Positions 46,209 through 55,195 of a stretch of DNA of 64,000 nucleotides are shown piece after piece. Made by a program: the position numbers and the translations under genes. Below the pieces are notes generated by a model. The model saw only the letters and a program-made list of their open reading frames with translations, did not search any database and was not told the origin of the DNA. The DNA is taken from positions 496,001 to 560,000 of the forward strand of contig NZ_VOQQ01000001.1 in NCBI RefSeq assembly GCF_007995055.1, in the 5' to 3' direction. The DNA comes from Sphingosinicella ginsenosidimutans. Its GTDB lineage: Bacteria > Pseudomonadota > Alphaproteobacteria > Sphingomonadales > Sphingomonadaceae. Numbering within the stretch: position 1 is the first letter of the stretch; each line of letters opens with the position of its first letter.

Positions 46209-46637
46209 TCAGAATTCGTGGGCGTAGGCCTCGTTGCCGACGAAGCCCATCGCCGTCACGTTGGCGCGCTTGGCGACGGCGAGCACCTCGTCCACCGTCT
46301 CGTAGCGGGCCTGCGGATCGGGCTGGAGGTGAAGCTCCGGCACCGGGGTCATCGTCGTCGTGATGTCGAGATACTGGCGCAGCTGCACCAGGTTCACCGG
46401 GTTGCCGTTCCACAGGACGGCGTCGTTCGGCATGATCACGATCTTGTTGCGGACCGGCTCGATCGGCGGCGGATTGCTCGGCGTGTTCTGCGGCAGATCG
46501 AGCTTCACCGCGTGCGTCTGCACCGGGATGGTGATGATGAACATGATGAGGAGCACCAGCATGACGTCGATGAGCGGCGTCGTGTTGATGTCCATCATCG
46601 GATCGGCCGATTCAGGATTGAGGGTAGCTGCACTCAT
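46209..46637 (-). CDS. exbD: ExbD/TolR-family protein (second copy)
   Basis: 142 residues. One TM helix with the essential aspartate (PLIDVMLVLLIMFIITIPV, residues about 22-41), then the periplasmic domain with KIVIMPNDAVLWNGNPV. Works with ExbB to drive TonB using the proton gradient. Differs from the adjacent copy in its periplasmic part. Confidence 0.92.
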   Translation of the reverse strand: MSAATLNPESADPMMDINTTPLIDVMLVLLIMFIITIPVQTHAVKLDLPQNTPSNPPPIEPVRNKIVIMPNDAVLWNGNPVNLVQLRQYLDITTTMTPVPELHLQPDPQARYETVDEVLAVAKRANVTAMGFVGNEAYAHEF

Positions 46638-46661
46638 TCTGATTGCTCCTGATTCGGACCG

Positions 46662-47141
<480 letters not shown>

Positions 47142-47231
47142 GATTCGCGTTCCTATCCTGAACTTTCCGCCGTCTTGAGCGGCGGCAACGGACGGCGGGA
47201 CCTGCGGTGAGGCCCCGCCGCCGGATTGGCC

Positions 47232-48026
47232 TTAGGCCTTCTTCGGTGCGGTGGTCGCGCCGGCGGCCGTGCCGGCAGCGGCCGGGCGGGACGCCGGGGC
47301 GGCCGCGGTACGGGCCGCGGGAACTGCCGGACGAACCGCGCCACCCGACATCATGTAGCCGTGGAGATCGTTGGAGAAGCGGCCGAGCTCCTCGACGATC
47401 GCCTTGTTGCGGCGCATCAGCCAGTTGTACTGCATGACGGCCGGAACGGCGACGGCGAGACCGAGCGCGGTCATCACCAGCGCCTCACCGACCGGGCCGG
47501 CGACGGCGTCGATCGAGGCCTGGCCGGCCGCGCCGATCTTGATGAGCGCGCGGTAGATGCCGATGACGGTGCCGAACAGACCGACGAACGGCGCGGTCGA
47601 ACCGACGGTGGCGAGGAAGGCGAGGCCGGTGCCGAGCTTCGCGGTGATCGCGCCCTGGGTGCGGCTCAGGCTGCCGAGCATCCAGTCATGCTGATCGACC
47701 GGGTCGGTCAGCTTGGAATGCTGTTCCTGGGCGAGAAGGCCGTCGTCGACGATCTGGCGATAGGCGCCGTTCTTGTCGAGCTTGTTCGCGCCTTCCCGCA
47801 GGTTGGCCGACTGCCAGAAGGACGTGCGCGCGCGGCGGCCTTCCTTGATGATCTTGTTCTGGTCGATCAGCTTGGTGAAGAAGATGTACCAAGATCCGAA
47901 CGACATGACGGCGAGGATGATGACGGTCGCCCACGCGATGATGCCGCCCTGCTGGAGGGCCTGAACAAATCCGAAATCGGCATTCGGGTGGGGAGTCGCG
48001 CCGCCCGGAGCTGCTGGTGCTGCCAT
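47232..48026 (-). CDS. exbB: ExbB/TolQ/MotA-type proton channel subunit
   Basis: 264 residues. TM1 at about 30-50, then a cytoplasmic loop. TM2-TM3 follow in the pattern GLAFLATVGSTAPFVGLFGT VIGIYRAL and VGEALVMTALGLAVAVPAVM, with the family polar residues. The tail is Ala/Pro-rich. It lies between tonB and the exbD genes. Confidence 0.93.
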   Translation of the reverse strand: MAAPAAPGGATPHPNADFGFVQALQQGGIIAWATVIILAVMSFGSWYIFFTKLIDQNKIIKEGRRARTSFWQSANLREGANKLDKNGAYRQIVDDGLLAQEQHSKLTDPVDQHDWMLGSLSRTQGAITAKLGTGLAFLATVGSTAPFVGLFGTVIGIYRALIKIGAAGQASIDAVAGPVGEALVMTALGLAVAVPAVMQYNWLMRRNKAIVEELGRFSNDLHGYMMSGGAVRPAVPAARTAAAPASRPAAAGTAAGATTAPKKA

Positions 48027-48066
48027 TTTCAATTCCTTCTGACAAAAATAACGGGTTGTCTTTGTA

Positions 48067-48735
48067 TCACTGAGCCGGAAGCACCCACCGGACACTGCTG
48101 CTGACCGTGTCGCTCGTGGGATTGTCGTTGCTGTCGTGCGCCGGCGTGAACCGGGCGCGACTGCGGAGGATCCGGCAGGTCGCCGAGTCGAGAGTGGTCG
48201 AGCCGCTCGATCCCGTGACCTCGCAATTCGCGACGCGGCCGTCGGGGCCGACCGTCAGCCTGAACCGCGTCGTGCCCTGCTCCTCGTTGCGGATCGCGCT
48301 CGGCGGATAATCGTCATCCGAGAAATAGGAGGTCAGATTGGCCCGGGCCCGGGCCGGCTGGACGACCCGCGGAGGCGGCGGAGCCGGCGGCGCTGGCGGA
48401 GCCGGCGGCGCGGTCGGCGTGATCACCGGTGGCGGCGCGACCTGGACGGTCTGGATCGGCGGGGCCGGCGTGTTGACCCGGACCAGCGGCGGCGGCGCCA
48501 CGACGGGCGGCGGCTGCACCTGCTGCGGCTGCTGCGGCGGGGGCGGCGGCTGCTCTTCCGGCGGCGGCGGCGGCTCGGTGACGTCGAAGGTCTTCAGGTC
48601 CTCCATCGCCTTCTTAGCAACGCTGTAGGCAAGGCCGGTGACCAGCGCGTAGCCGAGCAATGCATGCAGGATCGCAACGCCCACGATCGCGGACAGACGG
48701 CCGCGGGACATGCCCTGATTGTCAACGTACGACAT
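48067..48735 (-). CDS. tonB: TonB energy transducer
   Basis: 222 residues. N-terminal TM helix with the family His/Ser face (VGVAILHALLGYALVTGLAYS), a long proline-rich spacer (about 60-125, PPPPEEQPPPPPQQP-like) and the C-terminal TonB domain (PPSAIRNEEQGTTRFRLTVG...). First gene of the operon. Drives TonB-dependent receptors, of which sphingomonads have many. Confidence 0.93.
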   Translation of the reverse strand: MSYVDNQGMSRGRLSAIVGVAILHALLGYALVTGLAYSVAKKAMEDLKTFDVTEPPPPPEEQPPPPPQQPQQVQPPPVVAPPPLVRVNTPAPPIQTVQVAPPPVITPTAPPAPPAPPAPPPPRVVQPARARANLTSYFSDDDYPPSAIRNEEQGTTRFRLTVGPDGRVANCEVTGSSGSTTLDSATCRILRSRARFTPAHDSNDNPTSDTVSSSVRWVLPAQ

Positions 48736-48949
48736 TAATCAGCCGCGCTCCCTCTCATTTTGTCACGGAACCCGCCGACGAAGGCGCGACGAGGCCGAAT
48801 TTCGATGCATCCATGCAACAGTCCATGGCTGCGGTCGGTGTCTCTATCGTGACGATTCCGCTGACGCAATCCTCCCCTGATTCGTTTTTGAGTCAAGGAT
48901 TCCATGCAGCTATGGACCGTTCAGATTCGGGCAGGTAGAGCTTTCTTCC

Positions 48950-49807
48950 ATGCGCACGCATCGCCTCGCCGTCGCCGCCGCGCTCGCCTTCGCGCTTGCG
49001 CAACCACTTGATTCTCAACAGCTTCCCCAAGGCTCTTCAGCGCCAGCCGAAGCGACGATGGGCTATGCGGACCTCGCCGATCTTGCGCTCGCCGCGCCGA
49101 TCGCGGCCCATGTCAGGGTCTCCCGGGCAAGCGCGCTGTCCCGTCGCGAAGCGCCCGACGTGCCGCCCGACAAGCGGAGATTCCTGTTCACCGCTGACGT
49201 CATGACGCTGATTCGGGGCCCCGGGGAGATGCCGGTCGAGGTCACCTGGCTCGCCGATCTTCCCAACGATGCGCGGGGCCGACCGCCACGAATCGCCCGG
49301 CGCGCGGAATATCTGCTGCTCGCGGCGCCGACTCCGGGCCGCCCCGGCGAGCTTCGCCTGGTCGCTCCCGATTCCCTGCTCCCCTACGATCCGGCCACCG
49401 CCGAACAGCTGCGCGCGATCCTGCGCGAGGCGAGCGCGCCGGATGCACCGCCCCGAATCACCGGCATCGGCCGCGCCTTCCACGTCGCCGGATCGCTTCC
49501 CGGCGAGGGCGAGACCCAGATTTTCCTCCAGACCGCGGACGATCGGCCGATCTCGCTCAACATTCTGCGGCGGCCCGGCGAGCAGCCGCGCTGGGCGGTC
49601 GCGCTTTCCGAGATCGTCGACGATGCGGCCGCGCCGCCGGCGCCACGGACCCTGCTTTGGTACCGCCTCGCTTGCACGCTTCCCGCCCAGCTGCCGCCGC
49701 AGAGCCTGAGCGAGGCGCAACCCGACGAGGCCGATGCGATTCGGGCCGATTATCGCGTCATCATCCAGGGCCTCGGCCCCTGCGCGCGGATGCGCGCGCG
49801 GCGCTAG
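48950..49807 (+). CDS. Secreted protein of unknown function
   Basis: 285 residues. Signal peptide MRTHRLAVAAALAFALAQPLD, then a beta-rich domain (GYADLADLALAAPIAAHVRVS at the start; FTADVMTLIRGPGEMPVEVT). No family recognised. The 214 bases upstream show no clear promoter. Convergent with folB. Confidence 0.7.
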   Translation: MRTHRLAVAAALAFALAQPLDSQQLPQGSSAPAEATMGYADLADLALAAPIAAHVRVSRASALSRREAPDVPPDKRRFLFTADVMTLIRGPGEMPVEVTWLADLPNDARGRPPRIARRAEYLLLAAPTPGRPGELRLVAPDSLLPYDPATAEQLRAILREASAPDAPPRITGIGRAFHVAGSLPGEGETQIFLQTADDRPISLNILRRPGEQPRWAVALSEIVDDAAAPPAPRTLLWYRLACTLPAQLPPQSLSEAQPDEADAIRADYRVIIQGLGPCARMRARR

Positions 49808-49808
49808 G

Positions 49809-50207
49809 CTAGAAGGACGCGATCTCGACGCCGACTCCGGCGCAATCGGGATAGATGTCGGGCTTGCGCGTGGCGACTCGAAGCGCGGTGACGCCCTGCC
49901 GCGCGGCGACCAGGTCGTAGATTTCGCGCGCCAGCGTCTCCTGCAGGTTGAAGCGCCGTCCGGCGACCAGCTCCGCGATCCCGGTCCGCAGGAAATCATA
50001 GTCCCAGGCCTCGGCGGCATCGTCGCTGTCGGAAACGGCGCGCTCGTCGAGCCAGACCTCGACGGTCACGACCAGCCGCTGCGGCCGCCCCACCTCGAAA
50101 TCGTGGAAGCCGATGTCGAGCATCAGCTCATAATCCTCGAGCACGATCTTGCGCGTTCTGGGGCGAAGCGCCGCCGGGATGAGGCCGTCTATGGCAAGGT
50201 CGGTCAT
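49809..50207 (-). CDS. folB: Dihydroneopterin aldolase-type protein FolB
   Basis: 132 residues of the FolB/FolX fold: KIVLEDYELMLDIGFHDFEVGRPQRLVVTVEV and NLQETLAREIYDLVAARQGV. Converts dihydroneopterin in folate synthesis. Overlaps the pteridine-reductase-like gene by four bases, which supports a shared pterin pathway. Confidence 0.88.
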   Translation of the reverse strand: MTDLAIDGLIPAALRPRTRKIVLEDYELMLDIGFHDFEVGRPQRLVVTVEVWLDERAVSDSDDAAEAWDYDFLRTGIAELVAGRRFNLQETLAREIYDLVAARQGVTALRVATRKPDIYPDCAGVGVEIASF

Positions 50208-50953
50208 TTGGCCTCCAGGAATTGCACGTCGCGGGGCAGCGCGAGGAAGCGCTGGCCGCCGTCCAGCACGATCGTCTGGCCGGTGATGGTGGGGGTCGCG
50301 ATGAGGAATCGGAGCGCGGCGACGATCTCGCTGACGTCGACGCCGCGGCCGAGCGCGTTGAGCGCGTGGACGGCCTCGAAATTGTCACGGCTCTGCGGCC
50401 CCGACACCATCGTCACCGAGGGCGCGATCCCGCACACGCGGATCGCCGGCGCGAACGCGCGGGCGGTGAGCTCGGTGAGCCCGGCGAGCCCCATTTTCGA
50501 AACCGTGTAGGTGAAGAAATCCGGGTTGGGCGAAGCGAGCTTGGCGTCGAGCAGGTTGACGATCAGCCCCTGCCCCGCCCGCGCCGCGAAGGCCTGCGAC
50601 AGCAGGGCCGGCGCGCGCAGGTTGATATCGAGATGCGCGTCCCAGCCGGCCACCGTGAAGTCCGATGCCGAATCGAGCACGAAGCGCGAGGCGTTGTTGA
50701 CCAGCAGCCGCGCCGGCGGCAGCCCGTCGAGCGCCGCGATGATCGCCTCCGCCGCGCCGGGATCGGCAAGCTCGGCCCGCACCGTCGATCCGCCGATCTC
50801 GTCCGCGAGGGCCGCCGCCGCGTCCGTCGAGCGATTATGGTGGATCAGGACGTGCCACCCGTCGGCGGCGAGCGCGCGCGCGATCTCGGCGCCGATCCTC
50901 TTCGCGCCGCCGGTCACGATCGCCGTGCGCGGGCCTTCGAACTCCGCTGTCAT
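50204..50953 (-). CDS. folM: FolM/PTR1-like pteridine reductase (SDR family)
   Basis: 249-residue short-chain dehydrogenase. The N-terminal motif is TGGAKRIG, matching TGxxxRxG of pteridine reductases rather than the usual TGxxxGxG. NNAS and the catalytic YTVSK are present. It probably reduces dihydropterins or dihydrofolate with NADPH. Coupled to folB. Confidence 0.8.
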   Translation of the reverse strand: MTAEFEGPRTAIVTGGAKRIGAEIARALAADGWHVLIHHNRSTDAAAALADEIGGSTVRAELADPGAAEAIIAALDGLPPARLLVNNASRFVLDSASDFTVAGWDAHLDINLRAPALLSQAFAARAGQGLIVNLLDAKLASPNPDFFTYTVSKMGLAGLTELTARAFAPAIRVCGIAPSVTMVSGPQSRDNFEAVHALNALGRGVDVSEIVAALRFLIATPTITGQTIVLDGGQRFLALPRDVQFLEAK

Positions 50954-51011
50954 GGGGCGCGCTTAGCCCGGCGCTTTGCACAAGGCCAGTGGCCGGTCTA
51001 GATGCCCGTCC

Positions 51012-51569
51012 ATGCCCGAGACCGCGCCGCCTCCCGACGACCTTGCCGGACTCGACCTTGCCGAGATCGCGCGGCTCGCCGAGGCGCGCAGGCTGCCGCC
51101 GGTCGCGCAGTGGAATCCGGCGCATTGCGGGCATAGCGGGATGCGGATCGCGCGCGACGGCACCTGGTTTCACGAGGGCCGACCGATCCGTCGCCCCGCC
51201 ATGGTCCGTTTGTTCTCCACCATCCTGCGGCGCGAGCCGGACGGCAGCCACGTGCTCGTCACTCCAGTGGAGAAGCTCACCATCGATGTCGAGGACGCCG
51301 CCTTTCTCGCCGTCGAGATGAAGAGCGATGGCGAAGGGCGCGATCGCACCCTCGCCTTCCGGCTCAACACGGGCGACATGGTGGTCGCCGGGCGCGACCA
51401 TCCGCTGCGGCTCGGCTCGCGCCCCTATCTCGCGGTCCGTGCGGGGCTGGAGGCGCTGATCGCGCGACCGGTCTATTACGAGCTGGCCGAGATCGCGCTG
51501 GCCGGCGATTCGGCCCCGCCCGGCGTCTGGAGCGACGGCGCCTTCTTCGCGCTCGAAGGCGACGCATGA
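51012..51569 (+). CDS. DUF1285 family protein
   Basis: 185 residues: VAQWNPAHCGHSGMRIARDGTWFHEGRPI RRPAMVRLFSTILRRE is contiguous in the gene, then LVTPVEKLTIDVEDAAF. The family has a known structure but no settled function. Coupled by overlap to the Nudix and cca genes, an arrangement common in alphaproteobacteria. Confidence 0.88.
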   Translation: MPETAPPPDDLAGLDLAEIARLAEARRLPPVAQWNPAHCGHSGMRIARDGTWFHEGRPIRRPAMVRLFSTILRREPDGSHVLVTPVEKLTIDVEDAAFLAVEMKSDGEGRDRTLAFRLNTGDMVVAGRDHPLRLGSRPYLAVRAGLEALIARPVYYELAEIALAGDSAPPGVWSDGAFFALEGDA

Positions 51570-52150
51570 GCCTCGCCGTCACCTTGCGCGACGCGTTGGA
51601 ACGCGGCCATGCCCGGACGCCCGAGCTGCTCGCCGGCGATGCTGTCGAGACCAGCGAGGGCACGCCCGCCGCCGTGCTGGTGCCGATCGTCGAGCGCCCG
51701 GAGCCGACCGTGATCCTGACGCTCCGGCCCGAGACCCTTCGCAAACATGCCGGCCAGATCAGCTTCCCCGGCGGCCGGATCGAGCCGGAGGATGGCGGCC
51801 CGGTGGCGGCGGCGCTGCGCGAGGCCGAAGAGGAAATCGGCCTGCCCCCTTATGAGGTGAACGTCGTCGGCATCGCCGATCGCTACGTCACCATCACCGG
51901 CTTCGAGGTGACTCCCGTGGTCGGCGTGCTGCCGCCGGATCTGCCGCTTGCCGCCCATCCGGGCGAGGTCGCCGCGATGTTCGAGGCGCCGCTTCACTAT
52001 CTGCTCGATCCCAAGCGCCAGCAGATCCGCACGGCGATGTTCCGCGGCCGCGAGCGCACCTATTACGAGATCGACTGGGAGGGGCAGCGTATCTGGGGCG
52101 CGACCGCGGCGATGATCGTCAACCTCAGCCGCCGGCTGGTCTTCGCATGA
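51566..52150 (+). CDS. Nudix hydrolase, CoA pyrophosphatase type
   Basis: 194 residues with the Nudix box GGRIEPEDGGPVAAALREAE EEIGL and the upstream CoAse-type RKHAGQISFPGGR. Likely hydrolyses CoA or related diphosphates. Overlaps both neighbours by four bases. Confidence 0.9.
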   Translation: MSLAVTLRDALERGHARTPELLAGDAVETSEGTPAAVLVPIVERPEPTVILTLRPETLRKHAGQISFPGGRIEPEDGGPVAAALREAEEEIGLPPYEVNVVGIADRYVTITGFEVTPVVGVLPPDLPLAAHPGEVAAMFEAPLHYLLDPKRQQIRTAMFRGRERTYYEIDWEGQRIWGATAAMIVNLSRRLVFA

Positions 52151-53337
52151 TCCTTCCCGACGCCCCCTGGCGCCACCGGCCCGGTCTCGATCGGCTGCTC
52201 GACCTTCTCGGTGCCGGATCGGGGGAGACCCGTTTCGTCGGCGGCAGCGTCCGCGACACGCTGCTGGCGGTGGACGTCAGCGACATCGATCTCGCCACCC
52301 GGCTCGCGCCCGAGGAGGTGATGCGCCGGCTGGAGGCGGGCGCCATCAGGGCGATCCCGACCGGCCTTGCCCATGGCACCGTCACCGCCGTCCTTGCCGG
52401 CCGCCCGGTCGAGGTCACGACGCTGCGCCGGGACGTCGCGACCGACGGCCGCCGCGCCACCATCGCCTATACCGGGGACTGGCGCGAGGACGCCGCCCGG
52501 CGCGACTTCACGATCAACGCGCTGTCCGCCGATCCGACGAGCGGCGAGATATTCGACTATTTCGGCGGGCTCGACGATCTCGAAGCGCGCCGCGTGCGCT
52601 TCATCGGCGACCCCCTCACCCGCATCGCCGAGGATCACCTGCGCATCCTTCGCTTCTTCCGTTTCCATGCCCGATTCGGCCGCGGCGATCCCGATGCGGC
52701 CGGGCTTGCCGCCTGCACCGCCCGCGCCAACGATCTCATGGCCCTGTCGCGAGAGCGGATCGCGGACGAGCTGCTGAAGCTCCTCGGCCTCGCCGATCCG
52801 GCACCGACGGTCGCGCTGATGATCGCGCACGGCATCCTGAAGCCGGTCCTTCCGGAGATTGCGGAGGCCGATCGCCTCGTCGCCCTGATCGAGAGCGAGC
52901 GCGCGGCGCGAATCGCGCCGGCCGCGATCCGCCGCCTCGCCGCCCTGCTCCCCCCCGATCCGCAGGTCGCCGCATCGGTCGCCGCCCGCCTCCGGCTGTC
53001 GAAGGTCCAGACGCGGCGACTGGTATCGGCGGCGTCGGCCGATCTCGATTCGCCGGAGCTGCTGGCCTATGAAATCGGCAGCGCGGAGGCGATCGACCGC
53101 CTGCTCCTTCAGGGCCGGACCGATCCGTTCGTCGCCGCGCTGGAGGGCTGGTCGCGGCCGCAGCTGCCGGTCGGCGGCGGCGATCTCATCGCCATGGGGC
53201 TGCCGCAGGGCCCGATCGTTGCCCGGACGCTCAAGTCGATCGAGCGTGCCTGGGCCCGCGCCGGCTTTCCCGGAGAGGAAGCCGCCCGCGCGCTCGCGCA
53301 AACCGAGGTGGATCAGGCGTTGCGCGCCATGAAATAG
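52147..53337 (+). CDS. cca: CCA tRNA nucleotidyltransferase / poly(A) polymerase family
   Basis: 396 residues. Class II head: VGGSVRDTLLAVDVSDIDLAT (GGxVRD and DxD), RRDFTINALSADPTSGEIFDYFGGLDDLEARRV, and the helical body. Adds or repairs the tRNA 3' CCA end; the transposon tRNA-like gene, which lacks CCA, would need it. The 3' end overlaps the convergent GGDEF/EAL gene by 25 bases. Confidence 0.92.
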   Translation: MILPDAPWRHRPGLDRLLDLLGAGSGETRFVGGSVRDTLLAVDVSDIDLATRLAPEEVMRRLEAGAIRAIPTGLAHGTVTAVLAGRPVEVTTLRRDVATDGRRATIAYTGDWREDAARRDFTINALSADPTSGEIFDYFGGLDDLEARRVRFIGDPLTRIAEDHLRILRFFRFHARFGRGDPDAAGLAACTARANDLMALSRERIADELLKLLGLADPAPTVALMIAHGILKPVLPEIAEADRLVALIESERAARIAPAAIRRLAALLPPDPQVAASVAARLRLSKVQTRRLVSAASADLDSPELLAYEIGSAEAIDRLLLQGRTDPFVAALEGWSRPQLPVGGGDLIAMGLPQGPIVARTLKSIERAWARAGFPGEEAARALAQTEVDQALRAMK

Positions 53338-55076
53338 GCGAAGGCCTGATCGGCGGCGAGCGGCTCGGCATAATGATAGCCTTGGCCGTAGGTGCACCCG
53401 AGCTCGGTCAGCATCTCGGCAAGATCGTCCGAATCGATGCCTTCCGCGGTCGTTTCCATGCCGAGCGCGCGGGCGAGGCTGAGCACCGCGCGCACGATCG
53501 CGGTCGAATCGCCATTGGCAAGCATGTCGGAGACGAACGCCTGGTCGATCTTGAGCACGTCGATCGGCAGCTTCTGAAGCGAGGCGAGCGACGTGAAGCC
53601 GGTGCCGAAATCGTCCATCGCGATGCGGACGTTGAACCGCTTCATCGCGTTGAGCACGGCGGCGACCCGATCGGGATCGTGGATGATCGCGCTTTCGGTG
53701 ACTTCGAGCGTCAGCCGGTTGCCGGAAACGCCGGTCGCGCCGAGCGCGCCGGAAACGAGCGCGGTGACATCGTCGCGGCTGATCTGGATCGGCGAGAGGT
53801 TCACGCTGACGCCGAGCGGCAACGCGCGGCCGGCACGCGCGTCCCAATCCGCCAGCGTCTGCATCGCAGTGGACAGCGCCCAGCGGCCGAGCTGGACGAT
53901 CAGGCCCGATTCTTCGGCGACCGGGATGAAATCGGACGGTGGGATCTGGTGGCCGTCATGCTCCCAGCGGGCGAGCGCCTCGAATCCGGCGACCTTGCCG
54001 GTGTCGAGCGCGACGAGCGGCTGGAAGGCGAGCTTCAGCGCCTCCGATTCGATCGCGACCCTGAGCTCCGTCTCCAGGCTGAAGCGCCGCCGTACCGCCT
54101 GCGCCTCGATCGGCTCATAGACTTCGGTCACGCCCTGGCGCTTGGCCCGCTTCAACGCGAACTGGGCGTTGCGGAGCACTTCGTCGGCGCTGGAGACGCC
54201 CTGGTTCAGGATCGCGCAACCGATCGCGCAATCGACGCGGATCTCGAGATCGGAAAGGCGGAACGGCAGGGTGAGCACCGCCTTGATCCGCTCGGCCGCG
54301 CGCATCGCGTCCGAAAGGCCGCGATCGAGCCGCAGGAGGATGCCGAATTCGTCGCCCGATGTGCGCGCAAGCATGTCGGTGGGCCGCAGCGCCGAAACGA
54401 GGCGGCGGGCGAAGGTGATCAGCAATTCGTCGCCGGCGAGCGCGCCCATACATTCGTTGACCCGGCTGAACCGCGTCATGTCGACCGCGAGCACCGCATA
54501 GGCGCCCTCACGGAAATTGGGATCGGCGAGCACCGCATCGACCCGCTCGTTGAACGCGAAGCGATTGGGCAGGCCGGTCAGCGTGTCGCGCAGCATCTCG
54601 GAGCGCAGGCTCTTCTCGGTTTCGACCTGCGCGGTCTTGTCGATGAGGGAAAGCAGGAAGCGCGAAGGTTGGCCCTCAACGGTCTTCAGGCGGGCGAAGC
54701 GGACCGTGAAATGCCGGCCGGCGACGTTGCGGCCATCGGCCGTCTCGAACTGGTGCGCCGCTTCCTCGCCATTCATGAAGGTGACGAGGCGCGCCCCGAT
54801 CGGTCCGGAATTGAGGATCGGCACGCGGCTGATCGCACGCTCGCCCAGGCGCTCGTCCCACTCCGCGATCAGGCGGAACAGGTCGTTGGCGCATTCGATA
54901 TAGGGCTCGGAGTCGAGCGTCACGATCGCCGCTGCGATCGGCAGCGCGTCGAGATATCCCTGGCGCACGGCTTCGATGACCGCGGTTACCCGCTGCACCA
55001 GATCGGGCGGGGTCGCGACCTGCCCGGCCGCATTGATCGCAACCGGTTTCAACTGTTTTTTCACCGCCGCCTGCAT
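53313..55076 (-). CDS. GGDEF/EAL protein with degenerate GGDEF motif
   Basis: 587 residues. A PAS-like N-terminus at about 30-150, a GGDEF domain at about 165-325 and an EAL domain at about 345-585. The diguanylate cyclase motif reads SGDEF rather than GGDEF, so it may be inactive or weak. The EAL domain keeps FEALARW, NLSP, EVTES, DDFGTG and K-D-A-like KIDQAF, so c-di-GMP breakdown is the more likely activity. No TM helix. Confidence 0.9.
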   Translation of the reverse strand: MQAAVKKQLKPVAINAAGQVATPPDLVQRVTAVIEAVRQGYLDALPIAAAIVTLDSEPYIECANDLFRLIAEWDERLGERAISRVPILNSGPIGARLVTFMNGEEAAHQFETADGRNVAGRHFTVRFARLKTVEGQPSRFLLSLIDKTAQVETEKSLRSEMLRDTLTGLPNRFAFNERVDAVLADPNFREGAYAVLAVDMTRFSRVNECMGALAGDELLITFARRLVSALRPTDMLARTSGDEFGILLRLDRGLSDAMRAAERIKAVLTLPFRLSDLEIRVDCAIGCAILNQGVSSADEVLRNAQFALKRAKRQGVTEVYEPIEAQAVRRRFSLETELRVAIESEALKLAFQPLVALDTGKVAGFEALARWEHDGHQIPPSDFIPVAEESGLIVQLGRWALSTAMQTLADWDARAGRALPLGVSVNLSPIQISRDDVTALVSGALGATGVSGNRLTLEVTESAIIHDPDRVAAVLNAMKRFNVRIAMDDFGTGFTSLASLQKLPIDVLKIDQAFVSDMLANGDSTAIVRAVLSLARALGMETTAEGIDSDDLAEMLTELGCTYGQGYHYAEPLAADQAFAYFMARNA

Positions 55077-55147
55077 GTTCGACCGCGCTAGACAAATAAG
55101 GTTAACGATGGATTGAGAGAAGCGTGTTGTTGCACGCTCCCATTAAC

Positions 55148-55168
55148 GGCGGCCGATTTGGCCGCTTA
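55148..55168 (-). terminator. Hairpin downstream of parC
   Basis: GCGGCC, loop AAATC, GGCCGC on the minus strand, 30 bases after the parC stop. No T-run. Confidence 0.4.
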
Positions 55169-55195
55169 AGCGCGGTCGGCGTCGATTCGTCTTCT

